A stretch of DNA of 64,000 nt, taken from Agarophyton chilense (Eukaryota; Rhodophyta; Florideophyceae; Gracilariales; Gracilariaceae). Positions within the stretch are counted from its first letter, which is position 1. Every line of letters begins with the position of its first letter. The translations under genes were made by a program, and so were the position numbers. The stretch spans positions 992,001 to 1,056,000 of the forward strand of contig JARGXX010000016.1 of NCBI GenBank assembly GCA_030374765.1, in the 5' to 3' direction. Positions 23,410-33,074 of this stretch are shown here, one piece after another. The notes beneath the pieces were generated by a model. It saw only the letters and a program-made list of their open reading frames with translations, ran no database searches and had not been told where the DNA came from.

Positions 23410-25050
23410 ATGACCACTTCTAAGCAGTCCGAGCTGCGACGTCGGCGCCCAAAACCGGGCGGGGGCAACCAGACATATCTTACAGCGTTTGACGCCGCCG
23501 AGAAGCCGCTAAAGTTTGGTGCGGTGAAGGGGAAAAGTCCTGATTCTGGCGCGAAGTTGAACAAACCACGTTACGCAAATGTGACGCGTCCTCGCGTTTT
23601 CACCGTGTATCAGACAGTTTTAGACTGGATTATCATGGTGGTTCTGTTCGTGGCAGCGGGAATTGTGCGTTTTTATCGTCTTGCCTATCCAGATGTTGTA
23701 ATCTTTGATGAAGTACATTATTTATCCTTCAATAATCATGTGTTGAACGGAACATATTTTTTCGATGTGAATCCGGTTTGGGGAAAAGTCGTCATGGCAT
23801 TCATCGCAAAATTGGTTGGGTATGACCCATCCTATGATCTACCTGCTCTTGGTGAAAAACTTTCTACACCCTTTCAGGCGTTTGCGGCTCGTGCCCCTTG
23901 TGCTTTCTTCGGTACGCTTACGGTGCCCGTATTTTACAAGGTTTGCAGATGGTTGCATCTTAGCACTTATGCATCAGTTGTCGGGTCTGCATTCATTTTG
24001 TTTGATTCTATGCATGTCATTCAAAGTCGGGTCGCCATGGTCGATGCTTTGCTTGTGTTCTGGACTTGCTTTTCTGTCATCTGTGCTTTTACTTTGTGGG
24101 ATCAGAAGAATTTTATCATTTTTAAGGGTAAGGATGTCAAATTTTCCTCTGTGGCTAAGATGATCATGCTGCTCGTTGTCACTGGCATCAATTGCGGTCT
24201 ATCAATATCTGTGAGGTGGACTGCGTTTGCTACTCCAGTGCTAATCTTCATCATCAGCTTTTTTGGCGTGGGTCCTTTTCTTGTCGAACCTCTTAATCTT
24301 ATCGAATTGTTGGTGTTGTACACAAGTGCATTTGCTGGGTATTGCGGCTCGTTCTTGGTATTCTTATTGCAAGTAAACAAATCGGGCTCGGGCGACGGTT
24401 TTATGAGCCCCGATTTCCAGGCTTGTCTGCAAGGGAACAAACACGCACAACCCGGTACTTGTGAAATGTCGTATGCAGCGCGTATATGGGAGATTAACAA
24501 GCAGATTTTTAACTACTCCAAGCACATCCGTGGTAAGGACAAATGGGGATCCTCATGGTTTCAATGGATCATCAATTGGAGAGGGGCATTGTATTACAAA
24601 TGGTATGATACGCCAAAGAAGTTATTGGCTGTCATATACATTCTGATGAACCCTTTCATGACACTGTTGATTAACTTATTGATGATCGCGTTTGTCGCGG
24701 GATTGTTCTACGTTGTACGGTATCGTAAGCAGCTGTCTATCAACGAGGCGTTGAAGGCCCATCTGCGACGAGGAAGTGTGATGTTCTTTGGTTGGGTATT
24801 AAGTATGCTGCCAACGATGGTGGTGTATAGATCAGGCCCGGTTTATCAGTATCTACCTGGCTTATTCTTTGCGCAGGCATTAGCTGCAGTCGGCTTCGAT
24901 TTTATTCCCAGAAAGCTTCGCCCAATTGCATGCATCATAGTTGTGGCGATACTTGTGGCAGGGTTTGTGTACTGGAGTCCCTGGGTGTATGGCACTGTTC
25001 TTTCGGAAGAGGAACACATAAGACGAAGGTGGCTACCCCGGTGGGATTAG
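23410..25050 (+). CDS. PMT-family protein O-mannosyltransferase without MIR domains
   Basis: Predicted ER membrane enzyme that moves mannose from dolichyl-phosphate-mannose to Ser/Thr of secretory proteins (GT39). The first ATG is at 23410, giving 546 aa in a single exon. Seen: a basic cytosolic N-terminus (1-65), a first membrane segment (about 71-89), then a lumenal loop with FDEVHY (Asp100-Glu101, the conserved acidic pair of PMTs) and FFDVNPVWGK. The family usually has HPPLGK at the last site, so the His and Pro are changed. Many membrane helices follow. A soluble loop of about 65-75 residues (about 325-395) stands where Pmt1/2/4 and POMT carry about 200 residues of three MIR repeats. The C-terminal helices with YRSGPVYQYLPGLFFAQAL match the PMT C-terminal block. 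Its 3' end faces the gene at 25239-25505. Confidence 0.88.
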   Translation: MTTSKQSELRRRRPKPGGGNQTYLTAFDAAEKPLKFGAVKGKSPDSGAKLNKPRYANVTRPRVFTVYQTVLDWIIMVVLFVAAGIVRFYRLAYPDVVIFDEVHYLSFNNHVLNGTYFFDVNPVWGKVVMAFIAKLVGYDPSYDLPALGEKLSTPFQAFAARAPCAFFGTLTVPVFYKVCRWLHLSTYASVVGSAFILFDSMHVIQSRVAMVDALLVFWTCFSVICAFTLWDQKNFIIFKGKDVKFSSVAKMIMLLVVTGINCGLSISVRWTAFATPVLIFIISFFGVGPFLVEPLNLIELLVLYTSAFAGYCGSFLVFLLQVNKSGSGDGFMSPDFQACLQGNKHAQPGTCEMSYAARIWEINKQIFNYSKHIRGKDKWGSSWFQWIINWRGALYYKWYDTPKKLLAVIYILMNPFMTLLINLLMIAFVAGLFYVVRYRKQLSINEALKAHLRRGSVMFFGWVLSMLPTMVVYRSGPVYQYLPGLFFAQALAAVGFDFIPRKLRPIACIIVVAILVAGFVYWSPWVYGTVLSEEEHIRRRWLPRWD

Positions 25051-25238
25051 TAGTTTGCGTGGCAGGTTAGAGGAGAGGTGTTTTGTACAAAAGAAAACAA
25101 TTGAACAAGATTACCGTAACGTAACGGCGGTTTTTACATATTGGACCACATGGATGCAACAGAAAGAACTAGTGACAATGTCTAACCCACCCTCGTGCGT
25201 GCTGATAGAAATCTTCGACGTAACGATGCCAATAAGGC
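25051..25238. other. Convergent intergenic gap
   Basis: 188 bp between the stop of the mannosyltransferase and the stop of the minus-strand small membrane protein. It must hold both 3' ends; no clear polyadenylation signal was picked out. Confidence 0.5.
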
Positions 25239-25505
25239 TTACAAACTCTGGGTGTTGGCGTAGTTGACGGCCACATCCGTGTGTACGTGAGCGGAAACAA
25301 AGGCAAGCTTGGTAGAGCCAATGGTGATGGGCGCCTCATCTTCGTCGTCATCAGAAGAGCACAGCTTGATCACGAGCGGAATGGCGATTGCGGCGGCAAG
25401 CACGGCGACGGACGCACCGATAATTATCTTACAGCGGTCTATCTTATTTTCGTCATCCTTCTTATCAGTGGGCGTAGTGGTGGCGGGGGTGGTAACGTCG
25501 GCCAT
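25239..25505 (-). CDS. Small single-span membrane protein, unknown function
   Basis: Not recognised as a named family. ATG at 25505 gives 88 aa. Seen: a polar, Thr/Lys/Asp-rich N-terminus (about 25 residues), then Cys plus a hydrophobic helix of about 20 residues (IIIGASVAVLAAAIAIPLVI, about 29-48), a Cys-Ser-Ser, and an acidic run SDDDEDEAP, then a C-terminal tail of about 30 residues. The clear helix with charged flanks argues for a real gene despite the short length. The frame is open further upstream, but that part lacks similar features and the ATG with compact hydrophilic start is preferred. It converges with the mannosyltransferase and diverges from the four-span protein at 26234. Confidence 0.6.
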   Translation of the reverse strand: MADVTTPATTTPTDKKDDENKIDRCKIIIGASVAVLAAAIAIPLVIKLCSSDDDEDEAPITIGSTKLAFVSAHVHTDVAVNYANTQSL

Positions 25506-26233
25506 TTGGTGGGTTGCGGGATGAGGCGGGACGTGGGTAGAGGCTTGAAAAGATGGGTGATGAGGGCACGGAGGGCAGGGGGACCTGGGATAGTGAAGGG
25601 TTGGTGGCGGAGAAGCAGGGTGGACAGCTTTTACGGGGCAAACGCGGAGTCTTGTGTGAGGTGGCCTCGAGATAAGGGTTTGCAGAACAGCATCTACGAT
25701 TGGGTGAACATTCAGTGTAACAGTCCCCCGAATCGCTTCCATGTGCGAAGTTGGCACAACCAACCAGGCATCGCAACTTGTCAGTGGAACAGAGGTGTGG
25801 ACATGGAACAATGGAACTACATATACGTGGATACGTGTCCCGCTGTACACGGATGGCACGGGTAAAAGTCGGTGGTGTCCAATGACACCGAACGCTTGGC
25901 GGGTGTGACGGACTTGTGCTTTGTGTCGGTGGTATGACGCGTTGTGTGTGCACACTGTGTGGTGGTTGGTCCGCTGACTGAATCCCGCGACAGAAAACGG
26001 TCAGTTTGCGCGACATGAATGTCAGTCGCTGTGCTGCTGATGACTACGTCGCTGTTTGTCGAGACTCGGCGTTTGTCGGCGTGGCGTTGTGCGTGCGAGT
26101 GACCCGGACGGACTCTGACTCGCTTCACTCCGCCTGTTCGTTGCTTTCCTCGTTCGCTCTTGCCAACGCCTGGTTGGCGCCTTGTTTTGCTCTCTCCTCG
26201 TGCGCTCGGCGGGAAGAGTGGCGTGTGCAGTTT
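25506..26233. other. Divergent intergenic region
   Basis: 728 bp between the starts of the small membrane protein (minus) and the first four-span protein (plus), so both promoters should be here. Open frames on both strands are unstructured Pro/Ser/Arg/His-rich products of biased composition and were not called. Confidence 0.5.
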
Positions 26234-26758
26234 ATGATGCAGTCTCATAACACAGGCGCTGTTCTAAAGCCTCCTCCGAAGACTATCTTGAGTCCGCCTT
26301 CTCGGTCCGGCGTCCTTTCTGTCTACGCTACTAAGCTTGTTGCGTTGGCATTTGTTTGGTTGTGTTCGATTGTTGTCTGGGGGCACCAAAGCAATGTGGC
26401 CGCTGTCATCGACAAATGTAATGCGCGGTGCATCATTCACATCATCTTTGCCTTCATCTCATGGCTCTTCACGTCAATGTTGTTGATTGCCAATTATCGA
26501 GCCGAGTCCGACCGCACTGAGGGCTATACAAGTAGCTACGAACCTCAGGCCACTGCGTTACTCATCTTCTTTTCGGTCATTGTCGTCATCAGTGCCAGTA
26601 CGCACAACGGTGCCGATTTCATTATCAAATGGTTTGCATGGCTTGGCTTTTTCGGAAGTATTTACGCTACCTTCAAATCATACCACTCTTTCAAGGAAGG
26701 TGACTTGCCTACTGTTCTACCTGAAAACTTTGACGAAGAGATCTATGTGTACGGATAA
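26234..26758 (+). CDS. Four-span membrane protein, MARVEL-like (paralogue 1)
   Basis: Seen: ATG at 26234 gives 174 aa; a second ATG follows immediately. A Pro/Ser-rich N-terminus of about 30 residues precedes four hydrophobic segments (about 36-55, 68-90, 111-131 and 139-155) and an acidic cytosolic tail ending EEIYVYG. After helix 1 the loop has DKCNARC; the paired cysteines recur in paralogue 2. Known: this layout fits MARVEL/synaptogyrin-like proteins of vesicle membranes, but similarity is by topology only. The nearby convergent gene at 26988-27569 shares YAxK, CLCSIVV and WLxFFGSIY motifs, so the pair arose by inverted duplication. Function is inferred. Confidence 0.72.
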   Translation: MMQSHNTGAVLKPPPKTILSPPSRSGVLSVYATKLVALAFVWLCSIVVWGHQSNVAAVIDKCNARCIIHIIFAFISWLFTSMLLIANYRAESDRTEGYTSSYEPQATALLIFFSVIVVISASTHNGADFIIKWFAWLGFFGSIYATFKSYHSFKEGDLPTVLPENFDEEIYVYG

Positions 26759-26987
26759 GCGTTTTACTTTTTGTTTCCTTCTTGCTTTTTTGTCTTGTGC
26801 CTTACGTCGTGTATATATTATATCCTCGTAAATCTCCGAGCCGCTGCTGTGTGCATGGCACACAAGTGCCGCGTTCGTTTTCTAATCCGCCAGATGCTTC
26901 TGGGTTCAGTTCAACACATGCTCTTCTTAACTTCATTTATACAAATCATATGTGGTTTCATCTGTTTTATATCACAAACCTTCAAAG

Positions 26988-27569
26988 CTACGAGAAGTTG
27001 GCGTATTCCTCTTCTTCTGCAGCTTGCGTCGCAAAGTTCTCCTCAAACTGAAGTGTTAATCTTTCCTCCTCCCTCGCATTATGCGCCTTGTACGCACCAT
27101 ATATACTTCCGAAAAACGCCAGCCACCCGAAGAATATGGCAATTTCGCTCGTGTGGGGCACAACCACCGGTAGGGCGGTGTTCTCAACGCATGACAGTAT
27201 AGAAACGCCAAATATCCACCATACAGCTAATCCAAACATGGCTTGTTTCTCTCTTTGTGAGGTGTACCATGCCATAACTTCTGTCTTGCCCTTCCATTGA
27301 AAAAAATGGAAGGCTAGCAAGGTGCCGGCCGTTAGAAATGAAACCACCGCAAAGACTATCGATGCTGCGCACAAACTTGAACAACGATCGGTAGAACTGG
27401 CAAAGTCGGAAGTGCTTCCAAAAACAACAATGGAACACAGGCATACAAATGCTTCGCAAACGATCTTCTGGGCGTACAATGAAATTTCTCCAGACCGTGG
27501 TGTACCGGGTGGTGGACCTCGGTCATCGAAATCGTCTTCGCGCTTCACAGATAGCAATGGCGTGGACAT
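26988..27569 (-). CDS. Four-span membrane protein, MARVEL-like (paralogue 2)
   Basis: Seen: ATG at 27569 gives 193 aa. The N-terminus MSTPLLSVKREDDFDDRGPP is polar, followed by SLYAQKIVCEAFVCLCSIVVFG (helix 1), a TDRCSSLC loop and helix 2, a Lys-rich loop, helix 3 (FGLAVWWIFGVSILSCV), helix 4 (IAIFFGWLAFFGSIYGAYKA) and an acidic tail EEEEYANFS. Length and landmarks match the gene at 26234-26758, tail to tail with a 229-bp gap. An upstream in-frame extension exists but lacks the conserved start. Same caution on function as the paralogue. Confidence 0.72.
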   Translation of the reverse strand: MSTPLLSVKREDDFDDRGPPPGTPRSGEISLYAQKIVCEAFVCLCSIVVFGSTSDFASSTDRCSSLCAASIVFAVVSFLTAGTLLAFHFFQWKGKTEVMAWYTSQREKQAMFGLAVWWIFGVSILSCVENTALPVVVPHTSEIAIFFGWLAFFGSIYGAYKAHNAREEERLTLQFEENFATQAAEEEEYANFS

Positions 27570-29150
27570 GACGCTTTCGCTATGCTTTGACGATCTAGTT
27601 GGAATCGCTGCGTGGTTCAAAGCCTCCCAACAAGAGGTTCGAAGGATGTAGAGGAAAGAAGCGGCGCACAAGCTGCGGTGGAAGGCTCAAAATGGCAGAA
27701 GCGCGAACCTCGAGTCATGCAATGTAGAAGGGCGAGTAGCTTTCGTGGCAGATGACAGCTCCGCTCTCTAGCTAGAGCTGGCGCCGGTGTACAACTTCCT
27801 TCCCATTCAACGGTGGCGGTTGAGGGATGGGTATTGGCTTTTCGGCATGGGTCGTTGTCAGCTATGCGTAAGTGTGTTGTAAGGTCGTTACGTAACGGCC
27901 GCAAGACTGGAGTCAGCATATGGGTCAAAATTTCTCAATCCTGTGTTCAAAAATCGAACGAAACACGTGTAAAGTCACCACCTACTGTATCATCTGTACA
28001 AACTTGTAGCAGTCTACCTTTGGTACGACTGTGGCACCAGTAAAAAGCCCACAAAGGAAATGAACATTTGTTTGAAACCGATGGTCTACCGAGGTCAACA
28101 TGCTCTTTATTTTGCAACGTAGGTGAAGAGCTCTACTGGAGAAAACATAGTGTAGTCAAAACCCTGTGCAGCTTTCTCGAACTTGTAGCACTAATACTCC
28201 TGATGGAAGGGTGGGTTGGGAAACCAAAAGCGAAAAGTTTGCGTGTTTTAAAGTGCGACGGAAGTGATGACAACGATTTTGGAGAAAAAGCATAGAGGTG
28301 CCTGTACCAACCAGTGCGGTTTCGCAAGGAAGACGACGGCGACACAAATAGAGTAGATGGAATCGGCGCCGTCCCAGAAGTCCCCGAAATGCTCAAATAA
28401 ACCAACTTTGGTTCTCCCAAAACCCAGTGCGAAGAATCGGCTCACACATCCATTGCTAAGCTAACTACAAACCGAAAGCGGCTGTCTCACCCCGTAAGCC
28501 TCTGCACTACGTGGCTCTGCCTTAATAATCGTAAATATTATTAGGCGAATGAGAGACCACCTTGAAGAATAGGGTCCCATTCACGTCAGCTGCAAAATAT
28601 GATGGATATCTTCAGCATTTATGCGCAACCAATCATTCCTGTGACTAGAAACAGAATCACCAGACTGGTTTCAATCACTCATTTCTGAAGGATGTCCCAT
28701 TCATATTGTAATGCCACAGTTGCATTTGTTCCGAAGAATCACTCGATGGCAGTTTCTAGGGGGCCACGTAGCGATGCATCATTGCACACATCTTCATTTT
28801 TTCTTGGGTGTTCCATTGGCACCATCATCCAGCCCCCAGTTGCCGCCTGTGCGGAAACACCCCTGTTCTATAAACAGGCTTCTTTGAGAGCAGCACACAT
28901 GCTAGAAAGCATTGTCGCCGGGTGTTCTGTCGGAGGCTTTCTGTCGCGCCAGCTGTTCTGCCACCATCTCGCTTCAACCTCCAGGTCATCATCATGACAG
29001 GCAGGAAGCCCATCGCCGACAGGCTTTCACCAGAAGAAATACGACGCAACATCGTCTGAAGTTACGCCTCGAGTTAGAATGTTTAATGCATTGAAAGTGA
29101 CAGGTATTCGACAACACGAAAGCAAAAGCACCGTGTGGACCTTGAGTACA
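27570..29150. other. Intergenic; palindrome and hairpin only
   Basis: No gene recognised in 1.58 kb. A 12-nt palindrome CGTTACGTAACG lies at 27886-27897, about 320 bp upstream of paralogue 2. An A/T-rich hairpin (28519-28546, TAATAAT paired with ATTATTA and closed by GCC/GGC) lies further right. Short frames at 28133-28445 (minus) and 28692-28997 (plus) show no family features. Confidence 0.45.
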
Positions 29151-30236
29151 CTAGCGTCGGGTTCCACCAACTAGCTTGTTGGAACTTCTCTTGCCCTTCA
29201 CCTCAGCCGATTGCACTGCGTGCAACAATATATACTTTCGATCTGTAGTCGGGTTGTGATGGGCGGCTCCCTTGCTCCAATCGTAACCAACGGCGTACGC
29301 AAAAATGTTTCCATCAGTGCTGAAGGCTGTCGCAGTAATTGGTTGGTTGACCCTTTGGAACTGCTTGAGACGATGCTTGTTATCTTTATCCCAAAAGTTG
29401 AAACCACCGTCCCCACCCGCCGTAGCAAACGTTCCGTGTTGTTCGTGGAACGAAATCGAGTTGACTGGATAAATGACGCTATTGTCCGGATCACGATGGC
29501 ATTTGAATGCAAAGTCCAAATTCTTTCGGTCTTTCTCATGCACATGATCAATACTCACACGCCCTTCGATTGAGCCTACAGCATATCCGCTCTGATCTGG
29601 GAAAGTAGCCAGACATCGGAACTGGTATTTGAGTTGTGCCATCTTTTCATGGTAGACCACAGCGGGCTTACGAATATCATATACACGAAGTTTTCTATCT
29701 GCCGTTCCGACAACGAGCAATGGGGCTCGAACATCCATACAGTAGACTCTTTCGGACAGAGGAACGGATCCCATCGGAGTCCCTGTGGGAGCCCGCACAT
29801 CCCAGTACTTAATAGTCTTATCCCATGACCCAGTCACAAGACACGGAGAGCCGTTTCCCATATCCTTGCAGTAAAATACATGTCGAATGACATCATCGTG
29901 AGCAGCAATTGTAGTTTGGTTGTTAGAGCTCAATTGCCACATTCGGGCTACTTTGTCGGCTCCTGCGGAAAACACAGCTTGACCATCTGCGCTCCACGCG
30001 ACGTCAAGCACCGGTCCCTGATGTTGTTTCATACCAACAGGGTTGGATTGTCCGTTGGACTGCACCTCCCAACATCGTACTTCATTATCCCACGATCCGG
30101 AAAGGAGGAACGACTTCGGAGCCAACGTTTGGGGCGAGAAAGCAAGGGACTGTACCGTATCATTCGGCGGCTGATTGAGAAGAACATCATTATTCGGATT
30201 GTGTGGAGCGTTAGCGTTTCCCGCGGCAAATGACAT
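29151..30236 (-). CDS. RAE1: mRNA export factor RAE1/Gle2, WD40 protein
   Basis: Predicted nuclear-pore-associated mRNA export factor that binds the GLEBS motif of a Nup98-type nucleoporin and also acts in mitosis. ATG at 30236 gives 361 aa, the usual length, in a single exon. Seen: a short disordered N-terminus, then WD40 blades with SGSWDNEVRCWEV (about 46-58), SAGADKVARMW (about 90-100), TGSWDKTIKYWDV, GTADRKLRVYDIR, and a TAGGDGGFNFWDKD blade. The RAE1-specific end carries GYDWSKGAAHHNP, close to the family's GYDWSKGxEHxNP signature. The last residues are basic. It diverges from the acyl-CoA-binding protein gene, with 625 bp between the starts. Confidence 0.95.
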   Translation of the reverse strand: MSFAAGNANAPHNPNNDVLLNQPPNDTVQSLAFSPQTLAPKSFLLSGSWDNEVRCWEVQSNGQSNPVGMKQHQGPVLDVAWSADGQAVFSAGADKVARMWQLSSNNQTTIAAHDDVIRHVFYCKDMGNGSPCLVTGSWDKTIKYWDVRAPTGTPMGSVPLSERVYCMDVRAPLLVVGTADRKLRVYDIRKPAVVYHEKMAQLKYQFRCLATFPDQSGYAVGSIEGRVSIDHVHEKDRKNLDFAFKCHRDPDNSVIYPVNSISFHEQHGTFATAGGDGGFNFWDKDNKHRLKQFQRVNQPITATAFSTDGNIFAYAVGYDWSKGAAHHNPTTDRKYILLHAVQSAEVKGKRSSNKLVGGTRR

Positions 30237-30861
30237 TGTTGAAGTTGCGCGCAGCCTTGTCCCGAGGAAAGGCGCAAAAATGAGAAGTCAGTGGTAATGA
30301 AAGTCGACCGATCTTCAGTTGCCAAATAGACAATCTAGGAAGGTTCTAATTGGTCTGCAAATGCACGAGAGCGCCACACGCTTGCGGGAGTCCCCTTGAT
30401 GGAGAACCGAAGACCTTGGTATACGTCGAGTAAAAGCCTTGCACTTGAGTTTTCGCCGAAGCAACCCAAAGTGTAACGAAAAAACGGAGTGCAGATGAAA
30501 GTTCGCTTGTACTGTAGTGATCCAGACGACTAATTTTGCATCGCATCACGCATCAACGGGTGCATTGTATCCCCGATCGATCTTGGTCTTTTCATTAATT
30601 CTCATGTTATTGGTCGCCGATTTCCACTTGTTTTGTCTTGAATGGTTGGTGAACTCGCTCCTTCGACATTTCCATACAGTCCCGATTTTCTGGCAGGCGT
30701 GGAGGGGGTCGGAGCGTAAGACAAATCCATCTCAGATATCTCGTCCTCACAGCTCATTTCGCCGGTTTCGTCAGCTTCAGGTCCCCGGAGCGAGTGACCA
30801 ATTTATCATCGATAAGCAGGCGATCTCTTTTCGTACAAATCTTCTAATTCTCAAGAACGTA
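30237..30861. promoter_or_regulatory. Shared head-to-head promoter region, RAE1 and ACBP
   Basis: 625 bp between two divergent starts. No TATA box at a standard distance was clear on either side. The plus strand is open upstream of the ACBP ATG from 30517 in the same frame, but that stretch does not resemble ACBP family members and was not added to the protein. Confidence 0.5.
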
Positions 30862-31366
30862 ATGGGTCTCCCAGAAGTGTTCAAGGAGTCTGCTGAACGC
30901 GTCAAGAAACTGCCAGACGCTTCCAACGACGACAAGCTTGAGCTCTATTCCCTATTCAAACAATCAAACGCTGGAGATTGTAATACAAGTAAGCTATACC
31001 TACCTGGTCATGTATTGAGGTATTTAAACGATTTTTTTTGGCTCTAACAAAGCTTCACTATGTAGATCGCCCCGGTGGATTATTCAACTTGGGTGATAAG
31101 GCGAAGTGGGATGCATGGAACTCCCGGAAAGGAATGGAAAAAGATGAGGCAATGAAGGCCTACATTAACAAGGTGGATACTCTATGTGGAACTTGCTTCG
31201 CCTCACAGGTCTAACCACAGCGCTTTAGATAGTACTGAGACCACAGAATGAAGATGTGACGCCAGGCCTCGACGAAGTACGGCATATGCGAAAAGGAATC
31301 TTTGGCACAATGATGTACAGAACATCGAGAGTTAAAAGTCTTAGCGCTTCGAAATCGGGTTGTTAG
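30862..31366 (+). CDS. Acyl-CoA-binding protein, three exons
   Basis: Binds long-chain acyl-CoA esters and carries them in the cytosol. Exons: 30862-30988, 31066-31172 and 31229-31366. Introns of 77 and 56 bp have GT..AG ends and a CTAAC branch-like motif near the acceptor (31043-31047 and 31210-31214). The spliced frame stays open to TAG at 31364-31366 and gives 123 aa. Seen: [18 protein letters not shown] (helix 1), [14 protein letters not shown] (YxxyKQAtxGD block), RPGG, and [19 protein letters not shown] followed by AYINK, the acyl-CoA-binding signature. Exon 3 adds about 45 residues beyond the normal ~87-aa fold, with a basic end. Exon 3 rests on frame and splice sites alone. If intron 2 were retained, the frame would end at a TAA at 31212-31214. 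Confidence 0.87.
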
Positions 31367-33069
31367 ACCGTAATAAAAAAGAAGAGTTTAAATACACCCT
31401 ATCGAAAGGAACGCAGTTTTGATGAACATGGATCAAAATCGATATCTCGTTTTTGCGGACCTGATCTCTACACCAGTTCCTGATGTCATGAAAGCCTTAT
31501 AACCTGAGCGAGGGGCAATGCGCAATTTCAACAGTATAACACGAGAAAGTCTTGATTACATTTCTACAACCGCACATGCATTTTTCAGGCAGAACGACAA
31601 CCGGGGCACCGAGAACTATGATTCAAATATAAGCAAAACAAAAGTCTTCAATGCTACACCTGCGGTGGGGTTCACTCTTATCCATCTGAAACGATGCCCC
31701 CACTCAGCTCCAAACCCCTTTAATGCGGATGAGTTGACTCACGGACTCACGGACTCACGGATTCATAATCACTATCCAAGTATACTGTAGCAATCCCCCC
31801 TTTTGAAACGGGGGCTAAATAGAGCAACGGCTCAAAAAGGCAGCGATCCCGGATTTACGAAATCCAGGAGGGCACTCGCGTTCGTATCCCTAATACTCCA
31901 AAGATTCACTATAGTGAATCTCACCAAAACCTTGAAAACACCCCGAAAGCCCATAGGTTCAATGTAGTGAACCTATGACAGCATTCACAAGGTCAAGACA
32001 TGAGGGTTGCCTGGCGAGGGTTTCATGATCAAAGCCCATTAAATGCTACATTCCGCGAAACCTTGATAAAGTCACCACCCCGTTCCTTCTTGCCGCACTC
32101 CATGATGGGTAAATGGACCTTGTATTGTAATCAGTAGGTAGTACAATGTAAAGCAAGTAATTGTGAAGCTTTCTGTGAAAGTCATACCCGTAAAAATAAA
32201 AGGGCACAACTTGGGTGGATACAACCCAAGGAAAAACATGTAATAAATATGCTCTCGAGAGTACCACTCCAGATGAGGGCAAAGATAAGATGTCAAATAT
32301 AAGACGTCAAAGGAAGACAGAAAAAAGAAGAAGAGTAGGTAGAGAGTGATACTGACAACGTAATAAATAAACATGTGTTTAGCAGAGACAAATATATAAA
32401 GATGCGAGGTAAGAAAATGAAAATTTATAAAAGGCCTATAAAAAATGTAGAGCTTTTACGTATAAATCTTAACCGTTTAAAACAAATATTGCTCTTTTTC
32501 ATATAACCGGCTCGATGACGAAGAATTTTATAATAAACTCAAAGATTGTCAAATTTTGGAAACTTTAAATCACAAACAAAGCACCATACATCTTTTTTTT
32601 TGTACTAAGCGCATCGTAAATCTTTTTTGGAGCTTTAAGCCGCCTTGGGGCACATCGAACTGGGGCCGGCAGGCTCTACAATTTGATGCTTCAAAAGATG
32701 CATCGTTTTAAAGAAGGCTTAAAAGATGGAATATGGCGGCTACACCTCTTAAAATGAGTATAGACATCTTTTATGTGCCTAGCGCGCGGATTAAAAATAG
32801 TTTTGAAAAATGTGAAGAACCGATGTTTTATGTAGCTTTCATTTAGACGCTAACTAATTCGACTTTTGGCTTCAAACCTTTTACAATTAAATGTTTGTTT
32901 GGGTCTATTCTAGAGTATGGGACTATGTCCGAGAGAGACGGAATTCATTACTTGCACGTAAAACGCAAAAAATAGTGAGAGTCAACTAAAATTTAACAAA
33001 TTCCTAGTACTAGCAGTTTGTGAGTCTTACGCTTTGTCACGCGGTTCTGTAAATAATAAAAAGAAAGAA
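31367..33069. other. A/T-rich intergenic region with a hairpin cluster
   Basis: No gene recognised. 31740-31765 has three copies of a GGACTCAC unit. Five short hairpins lie at 31795-31977. From 32040 to 33069 the DNA is A/T-rich, with poly-A/T runs and no long open frame except a Tyr/Leu/Phe-rich minus-strand one of chance type (32046-32374). Confidence 0.5.
31795..31977. repeat. Cluster of five short hairpins
   Basis: Seen: C5/G5 (31795-31814), GAGC/GCTC (31822-31833), GGATTT/AAATCC (31851-31865), the perfect 18-nt palindrome GATTCACTATAGTGAATC (31903-31920), and CATAGGTTCA/TGAACCTATG with a 6-nt loop (31952-31977). This could be a structured RNA, the remains of a small foldback element, or chance in part. 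Confidence 0.6.
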
Positions 33070-33074
33070 GCAAC

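Noticed and set aside
25281-25865. 194-codon frame opposite the small membrane protein
   Set aside because: Mirror of the minus-strand gene and its upstream region; biased Gly/Arg/Trp composition.
28692-28997. 101-codon plus-strand frame between paralogue 2 and RAE1
   Set aside because: No recognised motif, no paralogue and no splice support.
29211-30233. Plus-strand frames within RAE1
   Set aside because: Mirror frames of a conserved WD40 gene.
30517-30861. In-frame upstream extension of ACBP
   Set aside because: ACBP family members start at the MGLPEVF equivalent; the extension shows no conserved features.
31801-31895. Possible tRNA-Arg(ACG)-like fold
   Set aside because: A D-arm-like and an anticodon-like stem exist, but no T-arm stem or acceptor pairing could be made.
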